From Prorocentrum cordatum (taxonomy: Eukaryota; Sar; Dinophyceae; Prorocentrales; Prorocentraceae): a DNA stretch of 24,101 bases. The stretch spans positions 1 through 24,101 of the forward strand of contig CAUYUJ010011218.1 in assembly GCA_963575745.1 (NCBI GenBank), in the 5' to 3' direction. Each line of letters starts with the position of its first letter. The first letter of the stretch is position 1. The notes beneath the pieces were generated by a model. It made no database searches and was not told where the DNA came from. It saw nothing but the letters and a program-made list of their open reading frames with translations. The position numbers and the translations under genes are program-made. Shown piece after piece: positions 1 through 7,926 of the stretch.

Positions 1-73
1 CCTCCTCCTCCTCCTCCTCCTCCTCCTCCTCCTCCTCCTCCTCCTCCTCCTCCTCCTCCTCCTCCTCCTCCTC
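1..73. repeat. (CCT)n microsatellite at left window end
   Basis: This is an uninterrupted CCT trinucleotide repeat of 73 bases running off the left edge, so its true length is unknown. The right edge of the window ends in the complementary (GGA)n, which suggests that the sequence was cut or its assembly stopped at simple repeats on both sides. Confidence 0.98.
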
Positions 74-110
74 GTTATCCTCCTCATCTCCTTCCTCCTC
101 CCCCTCCTAC

Positions 111-871
111 TCAGGATGAAGAGCCGGCCCTGGCGGATTGGTCAAGACCTCTGGGTGTTGACGTTACGAAGCGATCCTGCCCCCCTCCCCCTTGCCCCCC
201 CTCGCGCTCGCTCCCGCGCCCGTCGCTGCTCACCTCCTCATGCCGCCTCCCCTCCTGGCCCCCCTCCGCCCTTTCTTCCCTCTCTCCTTCCTGCCCCCCC
301 TCCTCCGCCCCTCGGCCCCTGCCCCCCGCCAACTCCTCCCCCCTTTCCCTCCCGCGGCCCTTCTGCGATCTTGGCCGCGCCCCGCGGAGCAGCCCGAGGC
401 CACTAGTCGCCGACGGCAGAACACGGCCGGGTTGTCTCGGCCCTACGTCCCTTCCCTTCCTCTCCCCTCCCCTCCGCCCCTCCCCCATCGCCGAAACGGG
501 AAGGTGCCCCCCCCCCCTCCCCCCCCTTCCGTCCGCCCCCCATCGCCGCAGCTTGTGGCCCACACTGGGCACATGTGAGGGGGGAGGGCAGGGGGGATGG
601 AAGGGGAGGGGGGAGGAGCGAGAAGTATGCCATCGGAGCTCCCCGCGCGAGGGTTTTCGTGGGGCCGCGCGCTCGAGGGGGGAGGGGGGGATGGGGGAAG
701 ATCCAGGGGCGGGAGGGATGAGAGGCTGCTCCTGTCTTCCGCTGTCTGGGCAGGTTCGGGAGCGGCCCCCCAGCGCCTGCGCCCCCAGGTGTCGAAGATG
801 TGAAGGCCATGACCTCCCAGCCCAGTGATCCCACCAGGATGGTATCCGAGCGTTTCGGAGCTTGCACCTAG
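111..871. other. GC-rich skewed region without recognisable gene
   Basis: From about 180 to 550 the plus strand is very C-rich (runs of CCCCTCCC type). From about 575 to 720 it becomes G-rich (GGGGAGGG type). Long open frames exist on both strands, but they are Pro-, Gly- or Arg-rich products of base composition with no domain. I see no gene here. Confidence 0.6.
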
Positions 872-1204
872 GAGCTTGAGCTGTTTACGAATCAGATGAG
901 AATGCTCGGTCTGTATTTCCCTCGGATGCAGTCCGAGTTCATACCGATGGCAACGAGTCGGGAGGAACAGTTTCGGGATACGAAGGTGCTGAAGGACGAA
1001 GCGATCCACCAGGTCACCCTTGATCCGGATGCTGAGCTTCGAGGCGGGATGTGACAGTCACCGGCGGCGTCTGCTCGTGCGGGCACCAAGTTGAGGGATA
1101 ATGATGGCTCGGCTCGTCGCAGGATGCTCCGTGCCGTGGGACCTGATCGGGAAAGTGCTACTCGGCTCGCCGTGCTCGGTTTCCAGAAGCGCGCGCGGTG
1201 TTAG
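872..1204 (+). pseudogene. Possible decayed coding fragment, function unknown
   Basis: Frame 2 is open from 872 to 1204 apart from one TGA at 1052-1054; the first ATG is at 896. The translation is of ordinary composition, unlike the low-complexity frames around it. It includes LGLYFPRMQSEF and DEAIHQVTLDPDAEL before the TGA and an Arg-rich stretch (ARRRMLRAVGPDRESATRL) after it. It stops just before a (CTC)n tract. It could be a remnant of a retroelement gag-like protein or of a host exon, but nothing identifies the family. Chance openness in GC-rich DNA is also possible. Confidence 0.22.
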
Positions 1205-1243
1205 ATGATACGATGCTGGGGTATTTCGTATCAGTCCCTCTCC

Positions 1244-1326
1244 TCCCTCGCCTCCTCCTCCTCCTCCTCCTCCTCCTCCTCTTCCTCTTCCTCCTCCTCC
1301 TCCTCCTCCTCCTCTTCCTCCTCTTC
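1244..1326. repeat. (CTC)n/(TCC)n microsatellite
   Basis: An imperfect CTC repeat with a few CTT interruptions. It is the same trinucleotide family as the window ends. Open frames crossing it are poly-Leu, poly-Ser or poly-Glu/Arg artefacts of the repeat. Confidence 0.95.
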
Positions 1327-2369
1327 TTGCTCTGGCGTATACCTGCCAGAATGTTCGCCCCGAGTTTCGGCCACGTTCGCAGGACATACGTTCTGCTGGA
1401 CACCGTGAGTTCTGACTCTAGCGGCATCCCCGCCAGCGCCGTTACGACAGGTAACGACATGTACGTGGCGATTCACGGAGCTGCCATCGATTGTTACCTC
1501 ACCATCACCACTGCTGCGAGGAAAAAATGTCGGATCATCCCCTTGGAAGTTGCAGTGCGCCCCGTTGCCCACGTGCGCAGCCCTACTGGGGAAGAGCCCA
1601 CAGCGCGTGCCTACTTATTGACTCGCACGGTGGTCCTTGACTTCTCATCCACTCTCGCTTGCTCAGCCTTCTTCGGTAAGAGACGGACTGCCGGCAGCGC
1701 CGTTACTACGAACCCGATGGGCCAGCAGCCGCGGGAGCTCCGCGCCCGTCGCGCCCTTTCCCTCACCACTCTCAACCCGTTTCTCTACCTCGGGCAAGCG
1801 CAGCTCTACCTCGGGCAAGCGCGTGCGATCCTGGCAAAAGTCGTGGGGCTGTTCCAGGGTGGGAATAACGGATTGGGTGGACAAGTGCATGGGCTCCTCT
1901 CGCCAGAGCATCCTGCGATCTCGGCGAAGGTCACGGTCTCCGAGACAGGGTTCCTTCAGCTGACAGTGAGCTATGAGGGCGTGGCGGCCTTTGACAGGAG
2001 TGAGCACGCGGGCTGCGTCGCGATTCTTTGCAGCCCAATTCGCCCCGCTCGCTGGCGATGCGAGTTGCCCGGGGAGTCAAGTTTCTGGCTTTTCGCTGGC
2101 CTCTGAACCTGGGTGTTTGCGTGCGGGCTTTCCCTCGGGACTGGGCCTCGCAGGGGGTCGCGGGCTGTTTGGGCGCGCCCGGTCGGACAGGTCCGCGCGT
2201 GGCCAGGCTGTGCTGCAAGCCAGCCATGTTTGCATGAGAAATCGTCTGGGGGTAGCTCTCCCCGCCTGACCCTGCCTCTGGGGCGAACAGGCTGTTCTTT
2301 CCGCCCCATCTGCTTCTTTCTGCACCTGGAGAATGCATATATGCGCGCTCGTCTCGTCCTACTCATCGA
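1327..2369. other. Intergenic or decayed sequence
   Basis: An open plus-strand frame covers 1198-2106, but most of its start is poly-Leu from the microsatellite and the rest shows no domain. All other frames are short. I see only a small tandem duplication at 1783-1824. No gene can be supported. Confidence 0.5.
1783..1824 (+). repeat. 21-bp tandem duplication
   Basis: Two adjacent copies of a 21-bp unit containing CTCTACCTCGGGCAAGCG, differing only at the last bases. The unit is a multiple of three, so the open frame over it is kept (LYLGQA repeated). Confidence 0.9.
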
Positions 2370-2389
2370 CCCCCCCCCCCCCCCCCCCC
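2370..2389. repeat. C20 homopolymer
   Basis: Twenty consecutive C on the plus strand (G20 on the minus strand). Its length is likely to be inaccurate in any sequencing technology and it can form G-quadruplex structures. Confidence 0.95.
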
Positions 2390-2689
2390 TGTTGCCAGCA
2401 AGCGGTTCAGGCTGCTGTTCAGCCTGGTTGGAGGATTTGACGCGGCTTGTTTACAAGGCGGGCGAGCAGAACGTTTGCGCCGCGGGGGAGATGGCGCCGA
2501 TGGGGAGGGAGCAGATCGCGGTGTCAGGGCTCTAGGCAGCGCGTCGCTCAACGCATTCGCTCTCCCGCGCGCGCGCGCGGCGCCGAGGGCCGCCGCGGAG
2601 GAACAAATCATTGCGATATTGGCACGGGAGAGCGCGGCGACCCAGCGGGGTTGCCGCTGCGTTCGCGGCCATGTTCCGCGTTTGGGATT

Positions 2690-3125
2690 CCGCCCCCCCG
2701 CCTGTCCTGGCGCGCGGGTCGCGGGGTGGGGCGGGGGCTTTCTGTTTCTTCGCCTGGGGCGGTTTGGGAGCGGGTGGTTTCCAGTTGTTCTTTGAGGGGG
2801 GGGCTTGGGCGTTTTGGGGGGGTGGCTGCGCCTGTGGGGGTGGGAGGCTTGGGGGGGCCTGGCCCGCGCGGGGAGGGGGGTGCTTGTTGGGGTGCTCGGG
2901 CGTGGGCGGGGTTCGCCGGCGGGCGCGGGCGGGGCGGGGGGGGGAGCGGCGCTTGGCTCGCGGGTAGGGCGGGGCTCGGCGTTCGGGCGGCGGGGGGGGG
3001 GGCTGGCGGCCGGGGCTCGGGCGCTTAGCCGGGAGGGGTGGGCGGGCGGAGGGGGGGGCGGGGTGGCTTGGGCTCGCGAGGTGGGCTGGGTTGGGGCGCG
3101 GGGGGGGGGCTCGTCGCGTTTTGCT
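2690..3125. other. G-run-rich block, no gene
   Basis: The plus strand carries dozens of G3 to G9 runs with almost no C or A runs, for example around 2796-2875 and 2935-3005. Open frames here are Gly/Arg/Ala-rich by composition. The block has strong G-quadruplex potential but no identifiable coding signal. Confidence 0.7.
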
Positions 3126-3298
3126 GGCTGCTCGATGCGCGGTAAGTATTTGTTTATCTGGTCGGCGCGTGGCCGCGCCGGCGCGGCGCGCAATGCTGCC
3201 TTATCGAGGGCCCCAGTGTGCGGCGGCGCTGCGGCCGCCGGGCCGGCGGCGCGGGAGCGGGTTCCAGCGGGGGCCGACGCGGCGATGCTTTTTGCCTT

Positions 3299-3630
3299 CA
3301 GGCGCGGGGCGCCAAGCCGGGGGACTCCATCAGGGCGAGCTGCGCACGGCGCGGCCCCATCAGGGGCCCTCTGCGTTGAGGGGCGCGCGGCCATCAGGCC
3401 TGCAGCGCGGGGGCGGGCCGCGGCAGGGGCCGGGCGCCGGCGCGCGCGGGACCTTCAGGCGCGGGGCGCGGGGCCAGGTGATTCCATCAGGGGTCGTCTT
3501 CGGGGCGCGCGGCCATCGGGCCTGCAGCGCGCGTGGCGGCCCATCTGGGCCCTGCCTGGAAGGCGCGCGGCCAGCGGGCCCGCGGCGCGGGACCAGGCCC
3601 CAGCAGGGGCCGGCGGTCCGGCTGCATCGC
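3299..3630. repeat. Degenerate ~60-bp GC-rich minisatellite
   Basis: A recurring unit starting GGCGCGCGGCCATCAGGCC occurs at 3382 and 3504. A more diverged version is at about 3441 and another (GGCGCGCGGCCAGCGGGCC) at 3562, giving spacings of about 58-63 bp. The word CCATCAGGG or close variants also occurs at about 3325, 3357 and 3484. The array has decayed and boundaries are approximate. Open frames through it are Ala/Gly/Arg/Pro-rich by composition. Confidence 0.7.
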
Positions 3631-3716
3631 GGCGCGGAGCGCCCGCCCTTACGGGAGGTGGCGCGAGCGCGGGGGCGCAACGCGTGGCGCGCGGGTTCGA
3701 GAGCCGCTGAGAGCGT

Positions 3717-5460
3717 TTGAGTGTCGTTCCCTGCGCACTTGTGCCCAGTCGAGCGCGATGTGGCCTCGCGATGAGATTGGCGCGGTCTTGGCGGGCCTGC
3801 TGGGGGCGGCCTTCGGTGGTCGCGCCGGCTCCGTCGCCGCAGCGGCGCAGGTCGAGTTCGTCGCTGGGACCGACCCTGGCGCGCGCGAGGGCGGTCGGCC
3901 CCTCGGGTGGCACGCTGCAATTGCACGCCACATGGCGGAGCTTTGCGAGAGCGTGGAGCCGAACGATTTTGCCGACGAGCGCACGCGCCAGTGGGTTCTT
4001 GACCATATCAGATCGGGAGCTGCCCCCGCGAGCGAGCCAGGCGACTGGCCGACGGCCCGCATCTCTCGCGCCCAGGTGCGCAGGGGCGGACCACGCTGCG
4101 CCGCGCGTTCGAACCACCGCGCGGCTTCGCGCGCAGGCGTCGCTGGCGACCCGCGCGCATCAGCGCGCAGCTCGGGGCCCCGCGGCCCCACAGATGCCAG
4201 CGGTCGGGCCTGGGCCCGCGGCGGTGGGCGGCGAGCTCTCCGAGGCCACGCGCGAGCACGCGAAGCTTCGAACCGCGGCGCTCGAGCGCGAGAAGAAAGA
4301 CAAGAAGCTGTCCCTTTGCTTGCAGACGCCCTGCGCGCGCCCCCGCGAGTCGCGCGCGGCGCGACGTCGCGGCAGGCGCGCGCGGCCGAGAATGGCCCGA
4401 GCGTTTTTCCTTCGGAGGACTTCCCCGCGGAGGAGGCGACGCGCCGCTTCGAGGCGCGGCGCCTGCCCGGCCTCCCTCACGACGGGGGGCGTCGCGATGC
4501 TCCAGGGCCTGGCAGCAAAGACGGCCAGGGACCGCGGCCGCCCGTGGATGGGCCCCCCCGACGGGGAGGACCTGCAGATCAACTTCAGGCCGCCCTGGTC
4601 TGAGCATCAGCTCGGGAGGGGCGAGCGCGGGCTGCGCGGCGCGCGCGCGCGCACCAGGTCGCGGAAACCAGAGCTCGGAGTGCTCGTGGGATCGGGGAGT
4701 TGAAGTCAGAGAACCCGCGAGTCCTTGATCGCGAAGAGAGCTGCGTCGGCGGAGACCCGGGTTGACTACCTAGGGTTTGCGAACTTCATGGCGCGCACAC
4801 GCCGTCGTGAGCAGGGGCCCGGCGCCCCTGTTACTTGCACGCACGCGCGCAGGCTCACCTCATGGATTTGGGAATGAAGTTGGCTCTCGCCGGTACACTC
4901 ACGCTTGCGCAGTTTCTGGGTTATCAGTTCCAGATTCTCAGGTTACGGCCGCAGCGGCACCGCGGGTCCTCTCCCCAGCGGCTGCGGCGCGAGGTCGCCG
5001 AAGAGCATGGGGGAACGCGCGCGAAGTATAAATGCGACCTGAGGCTGCGGCGAAAAAATTGCAATCAGGCGGGGAGTAGCGTTTGCGCGTCATGTCGTTC
5101 TTGGGGCTGGCTGCGTGACGCTAGGCTGGAGCAGGGCACGCTGTCCGGCGAGTCGGCGGGGGCAGTTCTGTCTATCCTCGACTGGGAGGCCCGTGGCTCC
5201 CATGTGTCGTTCGGCTCGTCTGCGCGCCCAGTGCGCGCGCGCGGCAGGTGCTGGCGGAATTCAAGAACAAAGTAGCAGACAAGGCCAAGGGCGTCGGTGC
5301 CGCGGCGGCGATGGGCAGGGGCTCGGGGGCCCAGCTGGGCAAGCCTGCGAAGGGGGGCGGCAAGGACGGGGGGGCTGGTCCGCGCCGCCCCCATACGCTG
5401 CCGCGCCGGAGTCGCACTGGGACAGGCGGGGAAGGATGGGGCAGGATTCCTCCGTAGGCG
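3717..5460 (+). pseudogene. Possible frameshifted coding remnant, function unknown
   Basis: Several stretches read like ordinary protein, but they lie in changing frames. In frame 2 from 3758 there is a segment with WHAAIARHMAELCES and ERTRQWVLDHIRSG. In frame 3, about 4195-4700, there is a charged segment (ELSEATREHAKLRTAALERE) and later GPPDGEDLQINFRPPWSEHQ. In frame 2 from 4862 there is MKLALAGTLTLAQFLGYQFQ. From 5248 there is VLAEFKNKVADKAKGVGAA. Together they suggest one gene broken by indels, or spliced exons, perhaps an ORF1-like part of an element lying upstream of the plus-strand LINE. None matches a family I recognise, and GC-rich DNA stays open by chance, so confidence is low. Confidence 0.25.
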
Positions 5461-5601
5461 ACGCGGCGCGCGGTTGCTCTCGCCGCGGTCTGGCGCGGCC
5501 TTCCTTGGAGCGGCGCGATCTCTGGTGCATACCACATATTGCGAACGCTTGCCACGGTTCGGCGATGCCTTGCTAGAGGCGCAGGCGTTCTTGATCTTGG
5601 G

Positions 5602-7866
5602 ATGGGCGCAGCGGGGGGGGGGGGGGGCGGGCGCGGAGGAGGAGGAGGGGGAGGAGGAGGAGGAAGAGGAGAAGGGGCGGAGGAGGAGGAGGAGGAGGAG
5701 GAAAGGAGGGGAAGGAGGAGGAGGAGGAGGGAGGCCGAGGCCGAGGCCGAGGCCGAGGCCGAGGCGAGGCCGAGGCCGAGGCGGAGGCGGAGGCGGAGGC
5801 GGAGGCGGAGGCGGAAGCGGAGGAGGAGGCGGAGGCGGAGGCGGAGGCGGAAGCGGAGGGGGAGGCGGAGGCGGAGGGAAGAGGACCAGAGGCGGAGGAG
5901 GGAGGGGGAGGAGGGAGGTGGGAGGAGGGAGGAGGGAGGAGGGAGGAGGAGGAGGAGGAGGAGGAGGAAGAAAGCCAAGCAGGAGGAGTGGCACATGTGG
6001 GAGGTCAACGCTCTCAAGCGGCACCACAACGCCAAGCTAGAGGAGGAGGAAGCAAAAGCATACGAAGCACAAAGAGGCACCCAGAGGACACAGGAGGAAA
6101 GGGCCAAAGGGATGCTCGCAGACCTGCAAATGCATATCGAGATGGAAAAGAAGACCTTGCGCGAGGAGATGCACAAGGAAGACCAGAGAAGAGCAGCCAT
6201 CTACACGCAGCAGGTCCAGAAGGCCAGGCAGGAAGAGCAAGTTGTGAGAGAGATGGCAACCCAAGAGGCCCAGTGGTACAAGATGGCGCAGGAGCACAAC
6301 GAGAAGGCGGTGCAGGAGATGGCGGAGGCGGAGTACCAGGAGAGATGCGCCCGCCACAGCGCTTATAAGGAGGAGGAGCTGCGGATCGCAGTGAACTACC
6401 AGCAGATGGCCCACGAGCATCAGGAAGAAGCCAACAAGCGCGAAGCGATGCGGGTCGTCCTGAACCTGGAGCACGCAGCCATCCAGGCGAAGGCATACGA
6501 GATGCAGCACGAGCAGGAAAGGTATCTGGAGCGCGTCGGCGAGCACCAGGAGGAGGTGGACAAGGCCCAAAGGATGGAGGAGGTGGCACTGCAGCGACAA
6601 GCAGCAGCCACAAGCGAACTCCATGCACTACAGCAGCAGCAGGAGATGGAGAACCAAGCGGCGCATCAGTACCACAGCACACTGCAGCACCAGTGCCAGC
6701 AGGAGATGCAGGCCATCGCGCAGCACTACGCCCACAACCATCACATGAACGAAGCGCAGAGGCAGCAGCAATTACAAGAACTCCAACGGGCACATGATTT
6801 GCAAACGGCAGGACTCCAGACTGCACTACGGGATGCCTGGGGAGCAGGAGGACAAGTGGACGAAGACCTGCTAATCGACATGACGGATGACCTCATGGGA
6901 GACACAGCCACGAGCGAGCGCGACCAAGGCATGGCGGACCAGGAGGGCGCGTACCAGAGGGAGCAACTTGAGGCAGACTTACTTCGGCTGCTACCTAGCC
7001 AGTACGAACTTCCACACCCAGAACTGCCGCCGTACCTCGAGGAGCTGGCCGAGGTGGGATTTGGAGAGAGGTCCCATACATCGTCTATGCCAACGCCAGA
7101 GGAGCCTACCCCCTCGTCGAGCGACGACCTCAGCTCCCAGAACCAAAGCTTTGTGCCGAGGACATCCGCCGAAGAGTGGCCGCTCCCCCCACCACCACCT
7201 CAGCAGCGCCAGCACATCGAGGAGTACAACAGGGTCGGCTCCTTTTCGCACTCAGGGATGCTCGAGGTACGGGCGAGCAGCGATTGCATCCCAATTGGCG
7301 AATCCGACGACGCTGACTTGCTGGACGAAGATTTGAAGAACCGCCAAGGCCTGCGCAAGGAGAAGGAGGGCGAAGCCCCGACAGACCTCGCCTCACTCTC
7401 ACCAACGATACCAGCCGACTCACCCATCCCGACGGAACAGCCCACGCCAAGACATATACTGTTTCCGCCCGTCACGCCTCTCACGCCACACAAGACCCCG
7501 CAACAGCGTTCACAGCCAGCCAAGACTCCCATGACGACGCTGCTCATCGACCTCAGCCGCGACGAGGAGGATTGCCCCAGCACACCTCCACGGATGCCGA
7601 TTGAGGATATCACGCCCACCGAGCCACACGAGCCACGACTGCCACCACCGCGTTTCCACTTGGGCACGCCAGAGAGGACGAGTTCTGCACCTCCAGGCAG
7701 AGGTAACTTGAAGCAACCAAGGGAACCCAGGAGGGCGAGGAGCCAGCCGAAAAAGGTCAGGATCTGCGACGCGGACGATGGCTTCGCGGACCCAGGTGAC
7801 AGAGTGGCATCCTTCATCGAGAGCGGCGAGAGCGACCTCGACGGGGGTCGACTGTCAAAAAACTGA
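5602..7866 (+). CDS. LINE ORF1: coiled-coil protein with repeat-derived N-terminus
   Basis: The frame is open from upstream; I chose the ATG at 5602 (MGAAGG...), which gives about 754 residues. Residues 1-125 are low complexity encoded by the polypurine tract (Gly-rich, Glu-rich, then Arg-rich). From WHMWEV (about 5995; the ATG here is an alternative start) to about 6840 the protein is a continuous Glu/Gln/Ala/Lys-rich helix typical of a long coiled coil, with His- and Gln-rich stretches near its end. The rest is acidic and Pro/Ser/Thr-rich (for example PLPPPPPQQRQH) with a basic patch close to the C-terminus (RRARSQPKKVRI). LINE ORF1 proteins often trimerise through a coiled coil and bind element RNA; that role is inferred here, since I see no RRM or zinc knuckle. 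The stop TGA (7864-7866) directly follows a slippery heptamer leading into ORF2. Confidence 0.75.
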   Translation: MGAAGGGGGGRGGGGGGGGGGRGEGAEEEEEEEERRGRRRRRREAEAEAEAEAEARPRPRRRRRRRRRRRRKRRRRRRRRRRRKRRGRRRRREEDQRRRREGEEGGGRREEGGGRRRRRRRRKKAKQEEWHMWEVNALKRHHNAKLEEEEAKAYEAQRGTQRTQEERAKGMLADLQMHIEMEKKTLREEMHKEDQRRAAIYTQQVQKARQEEQVVREMATQEAQWYKMAQEHNEKAVQEMAEAEYQERCARHSAYKEEELRIAVNYQQMAHEHQEEANKREAMRVVLNLEHAAIQAKAYEMQHEQERYLERVGEHQEEVDKAQRMEEVALQRQAAATSELHALQQQQEMENQAAHQYHSTLQHQCQQEMQAIAQHYAHNHHMNEAQRQQQLQELQRAHDLQTAGLQTALRDAWGAGGQVDEDLLIDMTDDLMGDTATSERDQGMADQEGAYQREQLEADLLRLLPSQYELPHPELPPYLEELAEVGFGERSHTSSMPTPEEPTPSSSDDLSSQNQSFVPRTSAEEWPLPPPPPQQRQHIEEYNRVGSFSHSGMLEVRASSDCIPIGESDDADLLDEDLKNRQGLRKEKEGEAPTDLASLSPTIPADSPIPTEQPTPRHILFPPVTPLTPHKTPQQRSQPAKTPMTTLLIDLSRDEEDCPSTPPRMPIEDITPTEPHEPRLPPPRFHLGTPERTSSAPPGRGNLKQPREPRRARSQPKKVRICDADDGFADPGDRVASFIESGESDLDGGRLSKN
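5613..5977 (+). repeat. Polypurine GGA/GAGGCC/GGCGGA tract
   Basis: The tract opens with G15 (5613-5627) and continues as GGA-rich purine sequence. Next come a (GAGGCC)n block from 5731, (GGCGGA)n from about 5776 to 5875, and GGAGGTGGGAGGAGGG-type words at about 5918-5955. It lies inside the 5' end of ORF1 and is translated as Gly-, Glu- and then Arg-rich low complexity. A single GAGGC unit that is one base short near 5764 switches the translation from Glu-Ala repeats to Arg-rich sequence. Confidence 0.95.
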
Positions 7867-7926
7867 TACGGAGTACGCAGGCTGGGGGGCAACTGGCCCA
7901 GACCTGCGCACAGACAACTACACCAG
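7857..7926 (+). promoter_or_regulatory. Candidate -1 programmed ribosomal frameshift signal
   Basis: The heptamer AAAAAAC (7857-7863) is in the exact X XXY YYZ phase for ORF1 (codons AAA AAC). The ORF1 stop TGA follows at once. Slipping back one base enters the ORF2 frame, which is open from 7800 to 11879. Downstream, CGCAGGCTGGG (7876-7886) pairs with CCCAG (7897-7901) and CCTGCG (7903-7908), giving 11 bp with one bulged A and a 10-nt loop. The spacer is 12 nt, somewhat long. Loop bases CTGG (7893-7896) can pair with CCAG (7923-7926) to make a pseudoknot. ORF2 has no in-frame ATG until 8406, which supports entry by frameshift. An alternative is a one-base loss in the A run. Confidence 0.7.

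Noticed and set aside
2565-2600. GGCGCCGAGGG after a CG run, similar to the hairpin core
   Set aside because: The core differs at several positions and the flanks are not complementary.
2363-3394. 343-codon minus-strand frame, Pro/Ala/Arg-rich
   Set aside because: Opposite the G-run block; composition explains it and no motif is visible.
3689-3705. GGTTCGAGAGC, resembling a tRNA B box
   Set aside because: No A box at a suitable distance and no cloverleaf; similarity is limited to GGTTCGA.
5065-6200. Long minus-strand frames rich in Pro and Leu opposite ORF1
   Set aside because: Shadows of the polypurine tract and of the ORF1 coiled coil.
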